Shown piece after piece: positions 7,842-16,294 of a stretch of DNA of 64,000 nt. The stretch is taken from positions 19,280-83,279 of the forward strand of contig UQZL01000007.1 in assembly GCA_900545605.1 (NCBI GenBank), written 5' to 3'. The stretch's first letter is position 1. Each line of letters opens with the position of its first letter. Below the pieces are notes generated by a model. The model ran no database searches. It was not told where the DNA came from and saw only the letters and a list, made by a program, of their open reading frames with translations. Both the position numbers and the translations under genes were made by a program. This DNA is from an uncultured Collinsella sp. Lineage in GTDB: Bacteria > Actinomycetota > Coriobacteriia > Coriobacteriales > Coriobacteriaceae.

Positions 7842-8549
7842 ATGGCTAAGCATGGTAAGAGCTATAACGCCGCTGCCGAGAAGATCGACCGCGCCACGCT
7901 CTACACCCCCCTTCAGGCTGCCAAGCTCATCAAGGAGCTCGACACCGCCAAGTTCGACGAGACCGTCGAGGCCCACTTCCGTCTGGGCATCGATACTCGT
8001 AAGGCTGACCAGAATATCCGTGGTTCCATCTCCCTGCCCCACGGCACCGGCAAGACCGTTCGTGTCGCCGTCTTCGCCGAGGGCGAGAAGGCCCGCGAGG
8101 CTGAGGCTGCCGGCGCCGACATCATCGGTTCCGACGAGCTCGTCGCCCAGATCCAGAAGGGCGAGATCAACTTCGACGCCGCTATCGCTACGCCGAACAT
8201 GATGGCCAAGGTTGGCCGCATCGGTAAGATCCTTGGTCCCCGTGGCCTCATGCCGAACCCCAAGCTCGGCACCGTGACCATGGACGTCGTCAAGATGGTC
8301 TCCGAGCTCAAGGCTGGCCGCGTTGAGTACCGCGCCGACCGCTACGGCATCTGCCACGTGCCCCTGGGCAAGAAGTCCTTCTCTGAGCAGCAGCTCGTCG
8401 AGAACTACGCTGCCCTGTACACCGAGATCCTGCGCGTCAAGCCCTCTTCTGCTAAGGGCAAGTACGTCAAGTCCATCTCCGTGTCTTCCACCATGGGCCC
8501 TGGCGTCAAGGTCGATCCCGCTGTCCAGCGTGACTTCCTGGCTGAGTAA
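7842..8549 (+). CDS. rplA: 50S ribosomal protein L1
   Basis: 235 residues from the ATG at 7842. The ATG at 7836 is only one base from AGGAGGT (7828-7834), whereas 7842 has the normal 7-base spacing. Family hallmarks: HGTGKTVRVAVF, NMMAKVGRIGKILGPRGLMP in two runs, and TMGPGVKVDP near the end. L1 binds 23S rRNA at the L1 stalk and represses the L11-L1 operon in many bacteria. A GC-rich hairpin (about 7742-7769) lies between rplK and rplA. Unlike most bacteria, rplJ does not follow; a terminator and an opposed gene block do. Confidence 0.97.
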   Translation: MAKHGKSYNAAAEKIDRATLYTPLQAAKLIKELDTAKFDETVEAHFRLGIDTRKADQNIRGSISLPHGTGKTVRVAVFAEGEKAREAEAAGADIIGSDELVAQIQKGEINFDAAIATPNMMAKVGRIGKILGPRGLMPNPKLGTVTMDVVKMVSELKAGRVEYRADRYGICHVPLGKKSFSEQQLVENYAALYTEILRVKPSSAKGKYVKSISVSSTMGPGVKVDPAVQRDFLAE

Positions 8550-8585
8550 CTGCTAGTTACTGCCTGAGCAAAGCAAGCATTGCTA

Positions 8586-8624
8586 AAGAAACCCGGTTCT
8601 GCCTTGTGCAGGACCGGGTTTCTT
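8586..8624 (+). terminator. Terminator after rplA
   Basis: 17-bp stem AAGAAACCCGGTTCTGC/GCAGGACCGGGTTTCTT with a 5-base loop and one wobble pair. The flanking A and T runs make it usable from both strands. Confidence 0.85.
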
Positions 8625-8638
8625 GCTATCTCGGGTCA

Positions 8639-8676
8639 AAACCACCACAAAGGGGACAGGCACCTTTGTGGTGGTT
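8639..8676. repeat. REP-like hairpin, GGGACAG family, copy 1
   Basis: Perfect 14-bp stem AACCACCACAAAGG/CCTTTGTGGTGGTT with a loop containing GGACAGG. It overlaps by 2 bases the stop codon of the reverse-strand phosphoesterase. Related copies are at 11354, 14331, 44794, 46590 and 60644. Confidence 0.8.
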
Positions 8677-9385
8677 ACCAGGGTGTTCTGGCCGTTGAGG
8701 ACTCGATGGCTTCGTGGCGTTTGAGCTCGCGGCGCATGGTTTGTGAGTTGAGCCAGGCTGCTTGCCAGCCGCGGATGGGGTAGTGCGTCTGGTCGAGCTC
8801 AAACTGCGTATAGCCGCAGGCGTTGATGATCGTCGTTCCACACACATGATGACGCTCGCGCTGAAAATCGCAACCGTAGCTTTGGTGCACATGTCCGTGC
8901 ACCATGTAGTCGGGATTCCAGGATTCGAGTGCTGTGTTAAAGCATTCGAATCCTCGATGCGGCAGATCGTCCAGATCACCCATACCGGCGGCGGGTGCAT
9001 GGGTAAGCAGAATGTCGCACCCGCCGACCATCCTAACCTTACGCGACAGCTTACGCATGCGCTTGGACATCTCGCGTTCGGTGTACATGTTGGCGCCGTC
9101 GCGATAACGCATGGACCCGCCAAGGCCCGCAATGCGAATCCCTCGGTACGTGTACACGCTGTCTTCTACGCAGATACATCCGCCCGGTGCTTGACGTGCG
9201 TAGCGATCATCGTGATTGCCGCGCACGTAGATGAGCGGCTTGTTGATGACCGTTACCAAAAACTCAAGATAGTCCGGGTCCAGATCGCCGGCGGACAAAA
9301 TCAGGTCGACGCCCTCAAAGCGTTCCTTGCGAAAGCACTCCCAAAGGCATCGTTCTTCGGCATCGGCTATGGCAAGGATTTTCAT
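8675..9385 (-). CDS. Calcineurin-like metallophosphoesterase
   Basis: 236 residues. The dinuclear-metal motifs of the family are present in order: AIADAEE (in place of the usual DxH), AGDLDPD, GNHDDRY, LLTHAPAAG and HGHVHQ. The first motif has lost the usual DxH histidine (D-A-E), which may change metal use or activity. No signal peptide, so cytosolic. Its ATG overlaps the stop of the upstream BMP-domain gene (ATGA at 9382-9385), indicating translational coupling and a shared function. Substrate unknown; small nucleotides or phosphodiesters are possible. Confidence 0.8.
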   Translation of the reverse strand: MKILAIADAEERCLWECFRKERFEGVDLILSAGDLDPDYLEFLVTVINKPLIYVRGNHDDRYARQAPGGCICVEDSVYTYRGIRIAGLGGSMRYRDGANMYTEREMSKRMRKLSRKVRMVGGCDILLTHAPAAGMGDLDDLPHRGFECFNTALESWNPDYMVHGHVHQSYGCDFQRERHHVCGTTIINACGYTQFELDQTHYPIRGWQAAWLNSQTMRRELKRHEAIESSTARTPW

Positions 9386-11298
9386 AAGGCAGGGACTTTC
9401 GGCTCATCGTCGAGCTGCGGAATGGTGCCTACCACGTTATCCGCCAGCCAATTCATCTCGACAATCTGCGTGCTCGGCAGCGGAGGGAAGCCTTCGATCT
9501 GTACCACGCCGTTCTGGCTGTGGAGCTCGCCGCCAAAGGGGTTGATGGATCCCTCGACAATGCCGTTGCGGAGCAACTGCACGAGTTTGCGCGTCTGGTA
9601 GGGTAGGCCCGGAGCGTAACGGATGTCGATAACGCCGGAGCGCATGCCGTACCAGTAGTTGACAGCGCGCACTTGGTTGTCATCGCTGGTCTCGTCCCAC
9701 GTGCCGTGCAGAAGGCTGCGAACGATGAGCTCGTAGTAACGGCCCCAGTTCCATACCGGCATGGCGATGCCGGAAACCTTGCCATCGACCAGGCGGTGGA
9801 GTCCGTAGGCCGTAGGGTCTTCGAGCGACTTTGACATGTCAGCGCCGGTCATGACGCTCACGCCTTCGCGGCACATGGCCTCGGCAAGACCGCCGGCGGG
9901 CACATCGCCCCAGGTGAGGATAATTTGCGCGCGGGGGTCGAGCAGCGAGGCACCGATGGCAAAGGCATTGATCTCGCTGAGCGCGCCGGATGCGAAGACC
10001 GACGCGTGGTAGCCGATGCGATGGTTGTCCGCCATGCTGGCGGCAAGGGCGCCCAGGAGGAACTTTGCCTCGTACATCTTGCCAAAGTACGAACGGACGC
10101 TTTGGTGGGGAAGGCCGATAGAGCAGTTAAGGAACCGAACCTGGGGATACTCAACGGCAGTTCTGAGCGTGTATTCCATCAGGCGGTGCGAGGTCGAGAA
10201 GATGACGTTGTCTCCATGTTTGACAGCCGTTTCCACGGCGGCGTAGAACACGTCCGGATCGTGACAGTCCTCGAACGCCTCGGTGCGCACGATACCGTCG
10301 AAGTGCTCATCGAGATACTGACGTCCTTGGTCGTGCAGACTGTCCCAGCTCGACGCCGCACAGGGGAACTCATGGATAAAGGCGATACGCAGGGGGTTGG
10401 CCGCCGAATAGACAGTCTTGCCCATAAAGAAGTTGAGCACGCCGGAGGTGGACTTGGCGGGCGACTCCTCCTCATCGACGCTCGGCGCTTCGACAAGATC
10501 GACCTTGTCCTCGTCATTTTTGCCGGCAATGACCAGCTCGCGCCAAATCTTGCACAGGCGGTTTACGACGATATCCGTCGGCGTATCCAGCAGGCGGTCC
10601 TGGTTGTACACATTGAGGTAGACGAGCATGGCGTCGGCAGGCGTAATGTCCAGGTGGTCGCCGCCTGCGCGAAGGTAGGCGCGCTTAAAGAGCAGGAAGG
10701 TGTGGCGCAGGTAGTCGACCTTTTTCTGCGGCCATTTTTCGATAAGGTTCTGACCGAGCATCTTGGCGAGCGTCTCGTAGCTTCCCTCACGCGAGAACTC
10801 GATCTCGTATAGGGGGCAGACGCGCCAAAACGCGCAGAATTCACCGTACAGGCGGCTTTCGACGGAATCCCATGTGCCGGGGTAAAGACGGGTGACCTTG
10901 GCCGAAATCGTCGGGGCGTCTAGGAATTTGAGGACACTGACGCGTTTGTTGCCTTCCTGGACATAGAACCGATGCATAAACTCGGTGACGATGATGGGGT
11001 CGCGATAGCCCTCGGTTACCTGGATGTCGTAGAGGTTGGACCACTTGCGGGCGAACTCGGTGTTAAACGGAAGCAGGGGCATAAAGTTACACGAAAAGGC
11101 GGACTGACGGCCTTTGGTGACCGTGCCGACGACCATTTCGAGCGGAATATCCCTTAGGCCGACATTCTCTCGCTGACCTAAGGGGAGCTGAGCAACCAAG
11201 CTATCGAGGTCCGTAAGGTATGGGTGCTCGCTTTGGCTGATGGCGCGACGGCGTCCCTGCTCGCCGCGCTTGCGTGCTTGACGATAGGCCTCTTCCAT
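9382..11298 (-). CDS. ParB-like/BMP (PnrA-like) domain fusion protein without a signal peptide
   Basis: 638 residues. The region around 40-145 resembles ParB/sulfiredoxin-type proteins (IIVTEFMHRFYVQEGNKRVS, where the E-G-N-K-R-x-S core is typical). A helical middle follows (150-285). Residues 305-605 look like a BMP/PnrA substrate-binding domain (LRIAFIHEFP..., FLNCSIGLP, LGALAASMADNHRIGY, IILTWGDVPAGG). BMP proteins are normally exported nucleoside-binding lipoproteins, but this one has neither signal peptide nor lipobox and no adjacent BMP-type permease. I infer a cytosolic sensor or enzyme for a nucleoside-like ligand. GGGAG precedes the ATG. Confidence 0.7.
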   Translation of the reverse strand: MEEAYRQARKRGEQGRRRAISQSEHPYLTDLDSLVAQLPLGQRENVGLRDIPLEMVVGTVTKGRQSAFSCNFMPLLPFNTEFARKWSNLYDIQVTEGYRDPIIVTEFMHRFYVQEGNKRVSVLKFLDAPTISAKVTRLYPGTWDSVESRLYGEFCAFWRVCPLYEIEFSREGSYETLAKMLGQNLIEKWPQKKVDYLRHTFLLFKRAYLRAGGDHLDITPADAMLVYLNVYNQDRLLDTPTDIVVNRLCKIWRELVIAGKNDEDKVDLVEAPSVDEEESPAKSTSGVLNFFMGKTVYSAANPLRIAFIHEFPCAASSWDSLHDQGRQYLDEHFDGIVRTEAFEDCHDPDVFYAAVETAVKHGDNVIFSTSHRLMEYTLRTAVEYPQVRFLNCSIGLPHQSVRSYFGKMYEAKFLLGALAASMADNHRIGYHASVFASGALSEINAFAIGASLLDPRAQIILTWGDVPAGGLAEAMCREGVSVMTGADMSKSLEDPTAYGLHRLVDGKVSGIAMPVWNWGRYYELIVRSLLHGTWDETSDDNQVRAVNYWYGMRSGVIDIRYAPGLPYQTRKLVQLLRNGIVEGSINPFGGELHSQNGVVQIEGFPPLPSTQIVEMNWLADNVVGTIPQLDDEPKVPAL

Positions 11299-11353
11299 GG
11301 TGTCTACTCCCTTAGTCGTTTAAACAACGATATGAACCATGGTACCACGAATG

Positions 11354-11393
11354 AAAACCACTACAAAGATGCCTGTCCCCTTTGCGGTGGTTT
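11354..11393. repeat. REP-like hairpin, GGGACAG family, copy 2
   Basis: AAAACCACTACAAAG/CTTTGCGGTGGTTT stem. The loop reads ATGCCTGTCCC, i.e. GGGACAGG on the other strand, so the element is inverted relative to copy 1. It overlaps the stop codon of the mscS-like gene. Confidence 0.8.
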
Positions 11394-12159
11394 AGGCGAT
11401 GATGGGGGCGATGGCGCGGATGCAGGCGTCGGCTGCCGTGAAAGTAGTGCTGTCGTCGCTGACGATAAAGATGATCTTTCCTTTGATGCCAAAGTCGCCG
11501 ATTTCGCTAAAGAGTACGTAGGGCTCTTTGTCAAAACCCGAGATGGGAAGCACGGCGGTCTTGGTGGCGCTGGTCAGCTCGTCTGCCAGTGCGTCGAGCG
11601 AGGCCCACTTGGACGTGTCCTTTACGGCAACGGGCACAGCCACACGCCCAAAGGGCATGAGGTGCACGAGCGTGTTCTTGGAGATATTTGAGTTGGGGAC
11701 GATGATGGTCTGCCCACAGGCATCCTCAATCGTTGTATGGCGCCAAGTGATGTCTTGGACAACGCCGGATACGCCGCCGACCTCGATATTGTCGCCGGGT
11801 TTGATGATGCCCATAAAGGTCACCTGCATGCCGCCGATAAGGTTTGATAACGTGTCCTGAAAGCCGAGCGAGATGGCGATGCCGCCGACGCCAAGAGCGG
11901 CGACAAGCGCGTTTGCGTTAATGCCAAAACAGTTGTCGAGGATAAAGCTGCCGCCAATCATCCAGATGACGGCGCGCGCGATGTTGATGAAGATACTCGA
12001 TGCCGGAAGCGGGTTATCGTCTCGGTTAAGCAGATGGTTCAGGGTCTTGGATACGACCTTGGCGGCGACGGCGGTGCCTATCGCCAAGATGACGGCCCAG
12101 ATGATGTTGTGGACCCACCGTTGCTCAAAGAAATGAAGAATCGGCTCAAACAATTCCAT
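11392..12159 (-). CDS. Small-conductance mechanosensitive channel, MscS family
   Basis: 255 residues from the ATG at 12159, which has AGGAGG about 10 bases upstream; an ATG at 12204 is in frame but lies in the terminator of the preceding gene. Membrane segments lie at roughly 17-40 and 55-80, and the pore helix TM3 holds the family pattern ALGVGGIAISLGFQDTLSNL then IGGMQVTF. The beta domain follows with IKPGDNIEVGG and IVPNSNIS. It opens on hypo-osmotic shock to release solutes. It stands alone on the reverse strand between two palindromes. Confidence 0.9.
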   Translation of the reverse strand: MELFEPILHFFEQRWVHNIIWAVILAIGTAVAAKVVSKTLNHLLNRDDNPLPASSIFINIARAVIWMIGGSFILDNCFGINANALVAALGVGGIAISLGFQDTLSNLIGGMQVTFMGIIKPGDNIEVGGVSGVVQDITWRHTTIEDACGQTIIVPNSNISKNTLVHLMPFGRVAVPVAVKDTSKWASLDALADELTSATKTAVLPISGFDKEPYVLFSEIGDFGIKGKIIFIVSDDSTTFTAADACIRAIAPIIA

Positions 12160-12203
12160 GTAGGGAAAACCTCCTAATGATCGTTCAACCATGATACCCA
12201 CCA

Positions 12204-12237
12204 AGAAGCCCGTCCGATCAAATTCGGACGGGCTTCT
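12204..12237. terminator. Hairpin between the 5'-nucleotidase and mscS-like genes
   Basis: Perfect 14-bp stem AGAAGCCCGTCCGA/TCGGACGGGCTTCT with a 6-base loop, 52 bases past the nucleotidase stop. The U tract is poor. Confidence 0.65.
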
Positions 12238-12288
12238 GTGCTCGATATAAGGTTTACGCGGCGGGGCTGTAAGGCCCGGCGGTGTAGC

Positions 12289-14307
12289 TTAGCGTCGACG
12301 CTTCCAAATAATACCGAGCATGATGACGATGACGCCGCCGATAAGGCACGCGCCAACTACTGCCAGCGTGCGGTCTCCCGTTGCGGCGAGCTTACCGGTC
12401 GTCTTCTTGGTGATGACCTTCGTGGTCGTCGTGTCCGTCTTAGGCGAGGGCTTAGGCGTCGGGGCCGGTGTGGGCGTGGGGTCCACGGCTGCGGAGCCGA
12501 AGCCGATGGTGCCGGCGAGCCCGGCCATCTTGCTCTCCCAGCCGTTCTGCCCAATCAGCGCCCTCAGCGCCGCCTCGCACGTGCCCCACTCGGTGTACTT
12601 GGTGGCGTGTGCAAAGGTGGGAAAGTCGGTCGTGTTGGTAATGATGTAGTTGTTGGTGGCGACGGTATAGGTCTTGGCGGGGTCGAGCGTACTGCCGTCC
12701 TTGGTGAGTGTGGCACTCACAATGCGCTTGCCTTCGGGCTGCGTCCAATCAATCGTCACGTTGATGCCGCCAAAGGAGAGAACGCTGCCAGAGTCATCGC
12801 GCCACTTGTACATGTCTTGCGCCTCCTGCTCGGTGTGGCCGGCCGCCACGTAGGCTTGCTGAAGCTCGTAGCTGTGATTGCACTCGTCGCTGATCTGCAG
12901 CGAGTGCTCGAGCGCTGCCAGGAAGTCCGCACCGGTCATGGTCCAGGTCTCCACGGTGTTGCCGTAGGGCGAGATAGCGATGACGTTGCCGGCGGTCACA
13001 TCGCCCGCAGCGATGCCGCCGCGGATGCCGCCCGCGTTCTCGATGGCAAGGTCCGCGCCTGTCAGGTCAAGATAGGAGCCGCAGATCACATGTCCGATGG
13101 TCTGGGCCTTGGTGGCGTCGCCCTCCTTGCTGGGGCGGAAATCGGTGGTGCGCACCATCTCCCAGCCGTGCGTGCCAGATGCGTTCTCGCCGTAGAAATA
13201 ATTGGTAGAGCTCGTGCCGAGCACCTCGCTCGATGCGGCGCTAAAGGCATCGTCGAGCGGCTTGATCTTGTTGTCGTGGACCTCATCAAGGATGCTCTGA
13301 TAGGTGGAGCCCTTGTTGGGATCGGTCAAAAGAACGTTTACATCCTTGGCGGTATAGAGCTTCTCGTCGCTTTTGCCTGCGTATACCGCTACCGTGTCAT
13401 CGTCGGTGCTTTCGGTGCCCTTGGTGTCGTACTCGTAGGGGATGGAAAGCAGTCCCACCTCGGCAAAGGCGCTGCCTGCCTCGACAACGTGGATTGTCTT
13501 GCCGTCGGCTCCCGTCACCTTCTCGTTAAGGTTGATATGCTCGTGGCCTGCGATAAGGGCATCGACGCCACGGAGCCGCGTGGCAAAGGTCTTGGCGTCG
13601 AGCGTGTGCGCGATACACACAACAACATCGCAGCCCTCCTTGCGCAGCTGCTCTGCCTCGGCATTGATGGCGTTCGCGGCACTCGAGAAGCTGGTGCCCG
13701 CGACTAGGTCTGCACGCAGCGAGGAGCCAAGCGACTCATCCATGGCTCCTACAACGCCGACCTTGATTTGGTAGGCAAACGTTGAGTGACTTTCACTGTC
13801 CTCCCAGGTGCGGTTGAGCGTCTTCATGATGCTCGAGCTCCATACGCCGCTCGTAGACTTCGCGTTCGCGCAGAGCATGGCGAAGGACGTGCCGGTGGTG
13901 CTGTAACCGGTCATGGTGCGGAGTTTGTCCGCGCCATAGCTCCAATCGTGGTTGCCCGGCGTGGTCGCGTCGTAGCCGTCGGCGTAGAAGGTGTCCATGA
14001 GCTCGGCGATGCTCTTGCCCTCGCTCATAGTGGCAAAGGACTGCCCGTGGAAGGTATCGCCCGCATCGAGCAGAAGATCGGGGGCGCTGCCTTGGGCGCT
14101 GTAGAGAACCGCCAGTCCGTCAAAGCCCACAGTGCTTGCGTTGTAGCTGTACTTGTAGCTGCCGTGGATGTCGTTGGTTTGCATGACGGTCACAGAGCCG
14201 TCAATAGCGGCGGGCAGGTTCCCCGCGAAAGCGAGGCTTGGGATGCCTGCGAGCGCGCCGGCAAACAACGAGACGGTTAACGCAAGGCGGGGGACGAGTC
14301 TTTTCAT
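12289..14307 (-). CDS. Cell-wall-anchored 5'-nucleotidase/2',3'-cyclic phosphodiesterase family protein
   Basis: 672 residues from the ATG at 14307 (TAAGGAG upstream). Signal peptide at 1-28 ending near SLAFAG. Metallophosphatase motifs: QTNDIHGSY (about 45), DAGDTFHGQ (about 80), TPGNHDWSYG (about 115) and AGHEHINL. The C-terminal nucleotidase domain has ENAGGIRGGIAAG and ISPYGNTVETW. A Pro/Thr spacer then leads to LAATG (about residue 640), a hydrophobic segment and KRRR, a sortase-type signal with A in place of P. It probably removes phosphate from extracellular nucleotides to feed nucleoside uptake. Single-gene unit. Confidence 0.88.
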   Translation of the reverse strand: MKRLVPRLALTVSLFAGALAGIPSLAFAGNLPAAIDGSVTVMQTNDIHGSYKYSYNASTVGFDGLAVLYSAQGSAPDLLLDAGDTFHGQSFATMSEGKSIAELMDTFYADGYDATTPGNHDWSYGADKLRTMTGYSTTGTSFAMLCANAKSTSGVWSSSIMKTLNRTWEDSESHSTFAYQIKVGVVGAMDESLGSSLRADLVAGTSFSSAANAINAEAEQLRKEGCDVVVCIAHTLDAKTFATRLRGVDALIAGHEHINLNEKVTGADGKTIHVVEAGSAFAEVGLLSIPYEYDTKGTESTDDDTVAVYAGKSDEKLYTAKDVNVLLTDPNKGSTYQSILDEVHDNKIKPLDDAFSAASSEVLGTSSTNYFYGENASGTHGWEMVRTTDFRPSKEGDATKAQTIGHVICGSYLDLTGADLAIENAGGIRGGIAAGDVTAGNVIAISPYGNTVETWTMTGADFLAALEHSLQISDECNHSYELQQAYVAAGHTEQEAQDMYKWRDDSGSVLSFGGINVTIDWTQPEGKRIVSATLTKDGSTLDPAKTYTVATNNYIITNTTDFPTFAHATKYTEWGTCEAALRALIGQNGWESKMAGLAGTIGFGSAAVDPTPTPAPTPKPSPKTDTTTTKVITKKTTGKLAATGDRTLAVVGACLIGGVIVIMLGIIWKRRR

Positions 14308-14330
14308 GGCAGTCTCCTTAGTTCTTAACA

Positions 14331-14371
14331 AAAACCACCACAAAGGCGCCTGTCTCCTTTGTGGTGGTTTT
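14331..14371. repeat. REP-like hairpin, GGGACAG family, copy 3
   Basis: Perfect 16-bp stem AAAACCACCACAAAGG/CCTTTGTGGTGGTTTT with loop CGCCTGTCT. It lies between the ABC ATPase stop and the nucleotidase ribosome site. Confidence 0.8.
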
Positions 14372-14379
14372 CTAAGTCG

Positions 14380-15183
14380 TTAGCTCAGCAGCATGCGGTC
14401 GTTGGCGAGCTCGCCGCCCGAGACCTCCTCGAACTTCTGCAGTAGGTCGGCGACGGTAAGCGACTTCTTTTCATCGCCCGCCACGTCGTAGATCACGTGG
14501 CCCTCGTGCATCATGATCAGACGGTTGCCCAGACGGATGGCGTCGTTCATGTTGTGCGTGACCATGAGCGTGGTCAGGTGGTTCTCGTCGACAATCTCCT
14601 CGGTCAGGTTGAGCACCTTAGAGGCCGTCTTGGGGTCGAGGGCCGCGGTGTGCTCGTCGAGCAGCAGCAGGCGCGGCCTGGTGAGCGTGGCCATCAGCAG
14701 GGTGAGTGCCTGGCGCTGGCCGCCCGAGAGCAGGCCGACCTTGGCGTTGAGACGCGTGTCCAGACCAAGGTCCAGGCGCTTGAGCAGCTCAACGTACTCA
14801 TCTTTCTCGGCCTTGGTGACGCCCCACGAAAGGCCGCGACGCTGGCCGCGACGCTTGGCGAGGGCCAGGTTCTCGGCGATCTGCATGTCGGCAGCGGTAC
14901 CGCGCATGGGGTCCTGAAACACGCGGCCCAGGTACTTGGCGCGCTGCGACTCGCTCAGGCGCGAGATGTCGGTGCCGTCGAGCTCAATAACGCCCGAATC
15001 GAGCGGGTACACGCCGGCGATCATGTTGAGCAGCGTGGACTTGCCGGCGCCGTTGCCGCCGATCACGGTTACAAAGTCGCCGTCATTCAGGGTGAGGTCG
15101 ACGCCGGTGAGCGCGCGCTTCTCGGTGACGGTGCCCTTGTTAAAGGTCTTCTTGACGTGCGAGAGCTTAAGCATCTGCCTCAT
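14380..15183 (-). CDS. ABC transporter ATP-binding protein
   Basis: 267 residues (264 if the ATG at 15174 is used). Walker A GGNGAGKS, signature LSGGQRQ, Walker B LLLLDEHTAAL and the H-loop TLMVTHNM are all present. It energises the permease encoded just upstream, whose end it overlaps. Together with the lipoprotein upstream this is a three-part importer of the type annotated as TrpXYZ-like (DUF534/PF04392 binding protein), with tryptophan, tyrosine or another small solute as possible cargo. The cargo cannot be read from the sequence. Confidence 0.9.
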   Translation of the reverse strand: MRQMLKLSHVKKTFNKGTVTEKRALTGVDLTLNDGDFVTVIGGNGAGKSTLLNMIAGVYPLDSGVIELDGTDISRLSESQRAKYLGRVFQDPMRGTAADMQIAENLALAKRRGQRRGLSWGVTKAEKDEYVELLKRLDLGLDTRLNAKVGLLSGGQRQALTLLMATLTRPRLLLLDEHTAALDPKTASKVLNLTEEIVDENHLTTLMVTHNMNDAIRLGNRLIMMHEGHVIYDVAGDEKKSLTVADLLQKFEEVSGGELANDRMLLS

Positions 15184-16090
15184 CCCCCTTCGTGTAGGAG
15201 CTGCGGAGCTTATAGCGCTCCCAAACCACGGGTACGCACAGGGCCACGGCGACGATCACGGCGGAGAGCAACTTCATGTCGTTGGCGTCCATGCCCAATT
15301 GCAGCACGATGGCGCGGATAAGGAAGTAGACCACGGAGCCAAAGACGGCGGAGGCAAGACGGACGCTAAACTGCGTGAGGCCACCGGGCAGCAGGCGACC
15401 GAGCACCTCGCCGATGACGATGGCTGCAAGACCGATAACGATGGCGCCGGTGCCCATACCAATGTCGGCGTACTTCTGGCTCTGGCAGATGAGTGCACCC
15501 GAAAGGCCAATGAGGGCGTTGGAGAGCACGAGGGCGATCATTTTGGTGGTGTTGGTGTTAACGCCCAGGGCGCGGATCATGTACTCGTTGTTGCCGGTGG
15601 CACGCAGCGCCGAGCCGATCTCGGTGCCAAAGAACCAGTACAGGATGGCGACGATGGCCACGGCCAGCACAATGCCTAGGATAATGGCAACAGTGGACTG
15701 CGGCAGGCCCGTCATGTTGCTGACGGATGAGAAGATAGTGCCCTTGGCAAGGATGGGCGTGTTGGACTTGCCCATGATGCGCAGGTTGATGGACCACAGA
15801 CTGATCTGCGTAAGGATTCCGGCGAGGATTGCGGGAATCTCAAAGACGGTGGTCAAGATGCCCGTGACGGCGCCCGCGATGGCGCCGGCGCACATGCCGG
15901 CCAGCACGGCGAGCAAGGGGTCGACGTTATTGTTGACGATGAGTACGGCGCAGACACAGCCGCCGAGGGCAAAGCTGCCGTCGCAGGTCATATCGGGGAT
16001 GTCGAGCAGGCGGAACGTGATAAACACGCCAAGCACCATAATGCCCCAGAGGACGCCCTGCGAAACGGCGCCCTGCAATGCAATGAGCAT
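15167..16090 (-). CDS. ABC transporter permease (branched-chain/ribose-type family)
   Basis: 307 residues with about eight to nine hydrophobic segments. The sequence LDIPDMTCDGSFALGG is characteristic of the permease partnered with DUF534 binding proteins. TATGAAGC with AGGAGG precedes the ATG. It overlaps the ATPase gene by up to 17 bases. It forms the membrane channel of the importer. Confidence 0.88.
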   Translation of the reverse strand: MLIALQGAVSQGVLWGIMVLGVFITFRLLDIPDMTCDGSFALGGCVCAVLIVNNNVDPLLAVLAGMCAGAIAGAVTGILTTVFEIPAILAGILTQISLWSINLRIMGKSNTPILAKGTIFSSVSNMTGLPQSTVAIILGIVLAVAIVAILYWFFGTEIGSALRATGNNEYMIRALGVNTNTTKMIALVLSNALIGLSGALICQSQKYADIGMGTGAIVIGLAAIVIGEVLGRLLPGGLTQFSVRLASAVFGSVVYFLIRAIVLQLGMDANDMKLLSAVIVAVALCVPVVWERYKLRSSYTKGDEADA

Positions 16091-16194
16091 GCTTCATACC
16101 TCCTAGGATAGGGTGGACACGTGATTTTCCATAATAGCGGTACCAATGCATAAAAGAGCTGCGGACGGATGTTTTGTCTCATCCGAAACAAGCA

Positions 16195-16223
16195 GGGCGA
16201 ACGCCGGTCTTTAGCGTTCGCCC
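16195..16223 (-). terminator. Hairpin between the binding-protein and permease genes
   Basis: Ten-bp perfect stem GGGCGAACGC/GCGTTCGCCC with a 9-base loop. No good U tract on the reverse strand. It probably lowers expression of the downstream permease and ATPase relative to the binding protein, as is common in ABC operons (inference). Confidence 0.55.
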
Positions 16224-16294
16224 CAAGGACTCAGATATTGAATAACGCGGCTGTGGCGCGCGTGCGGGCCCTAGACGCGTTACCGCGCATGGCG

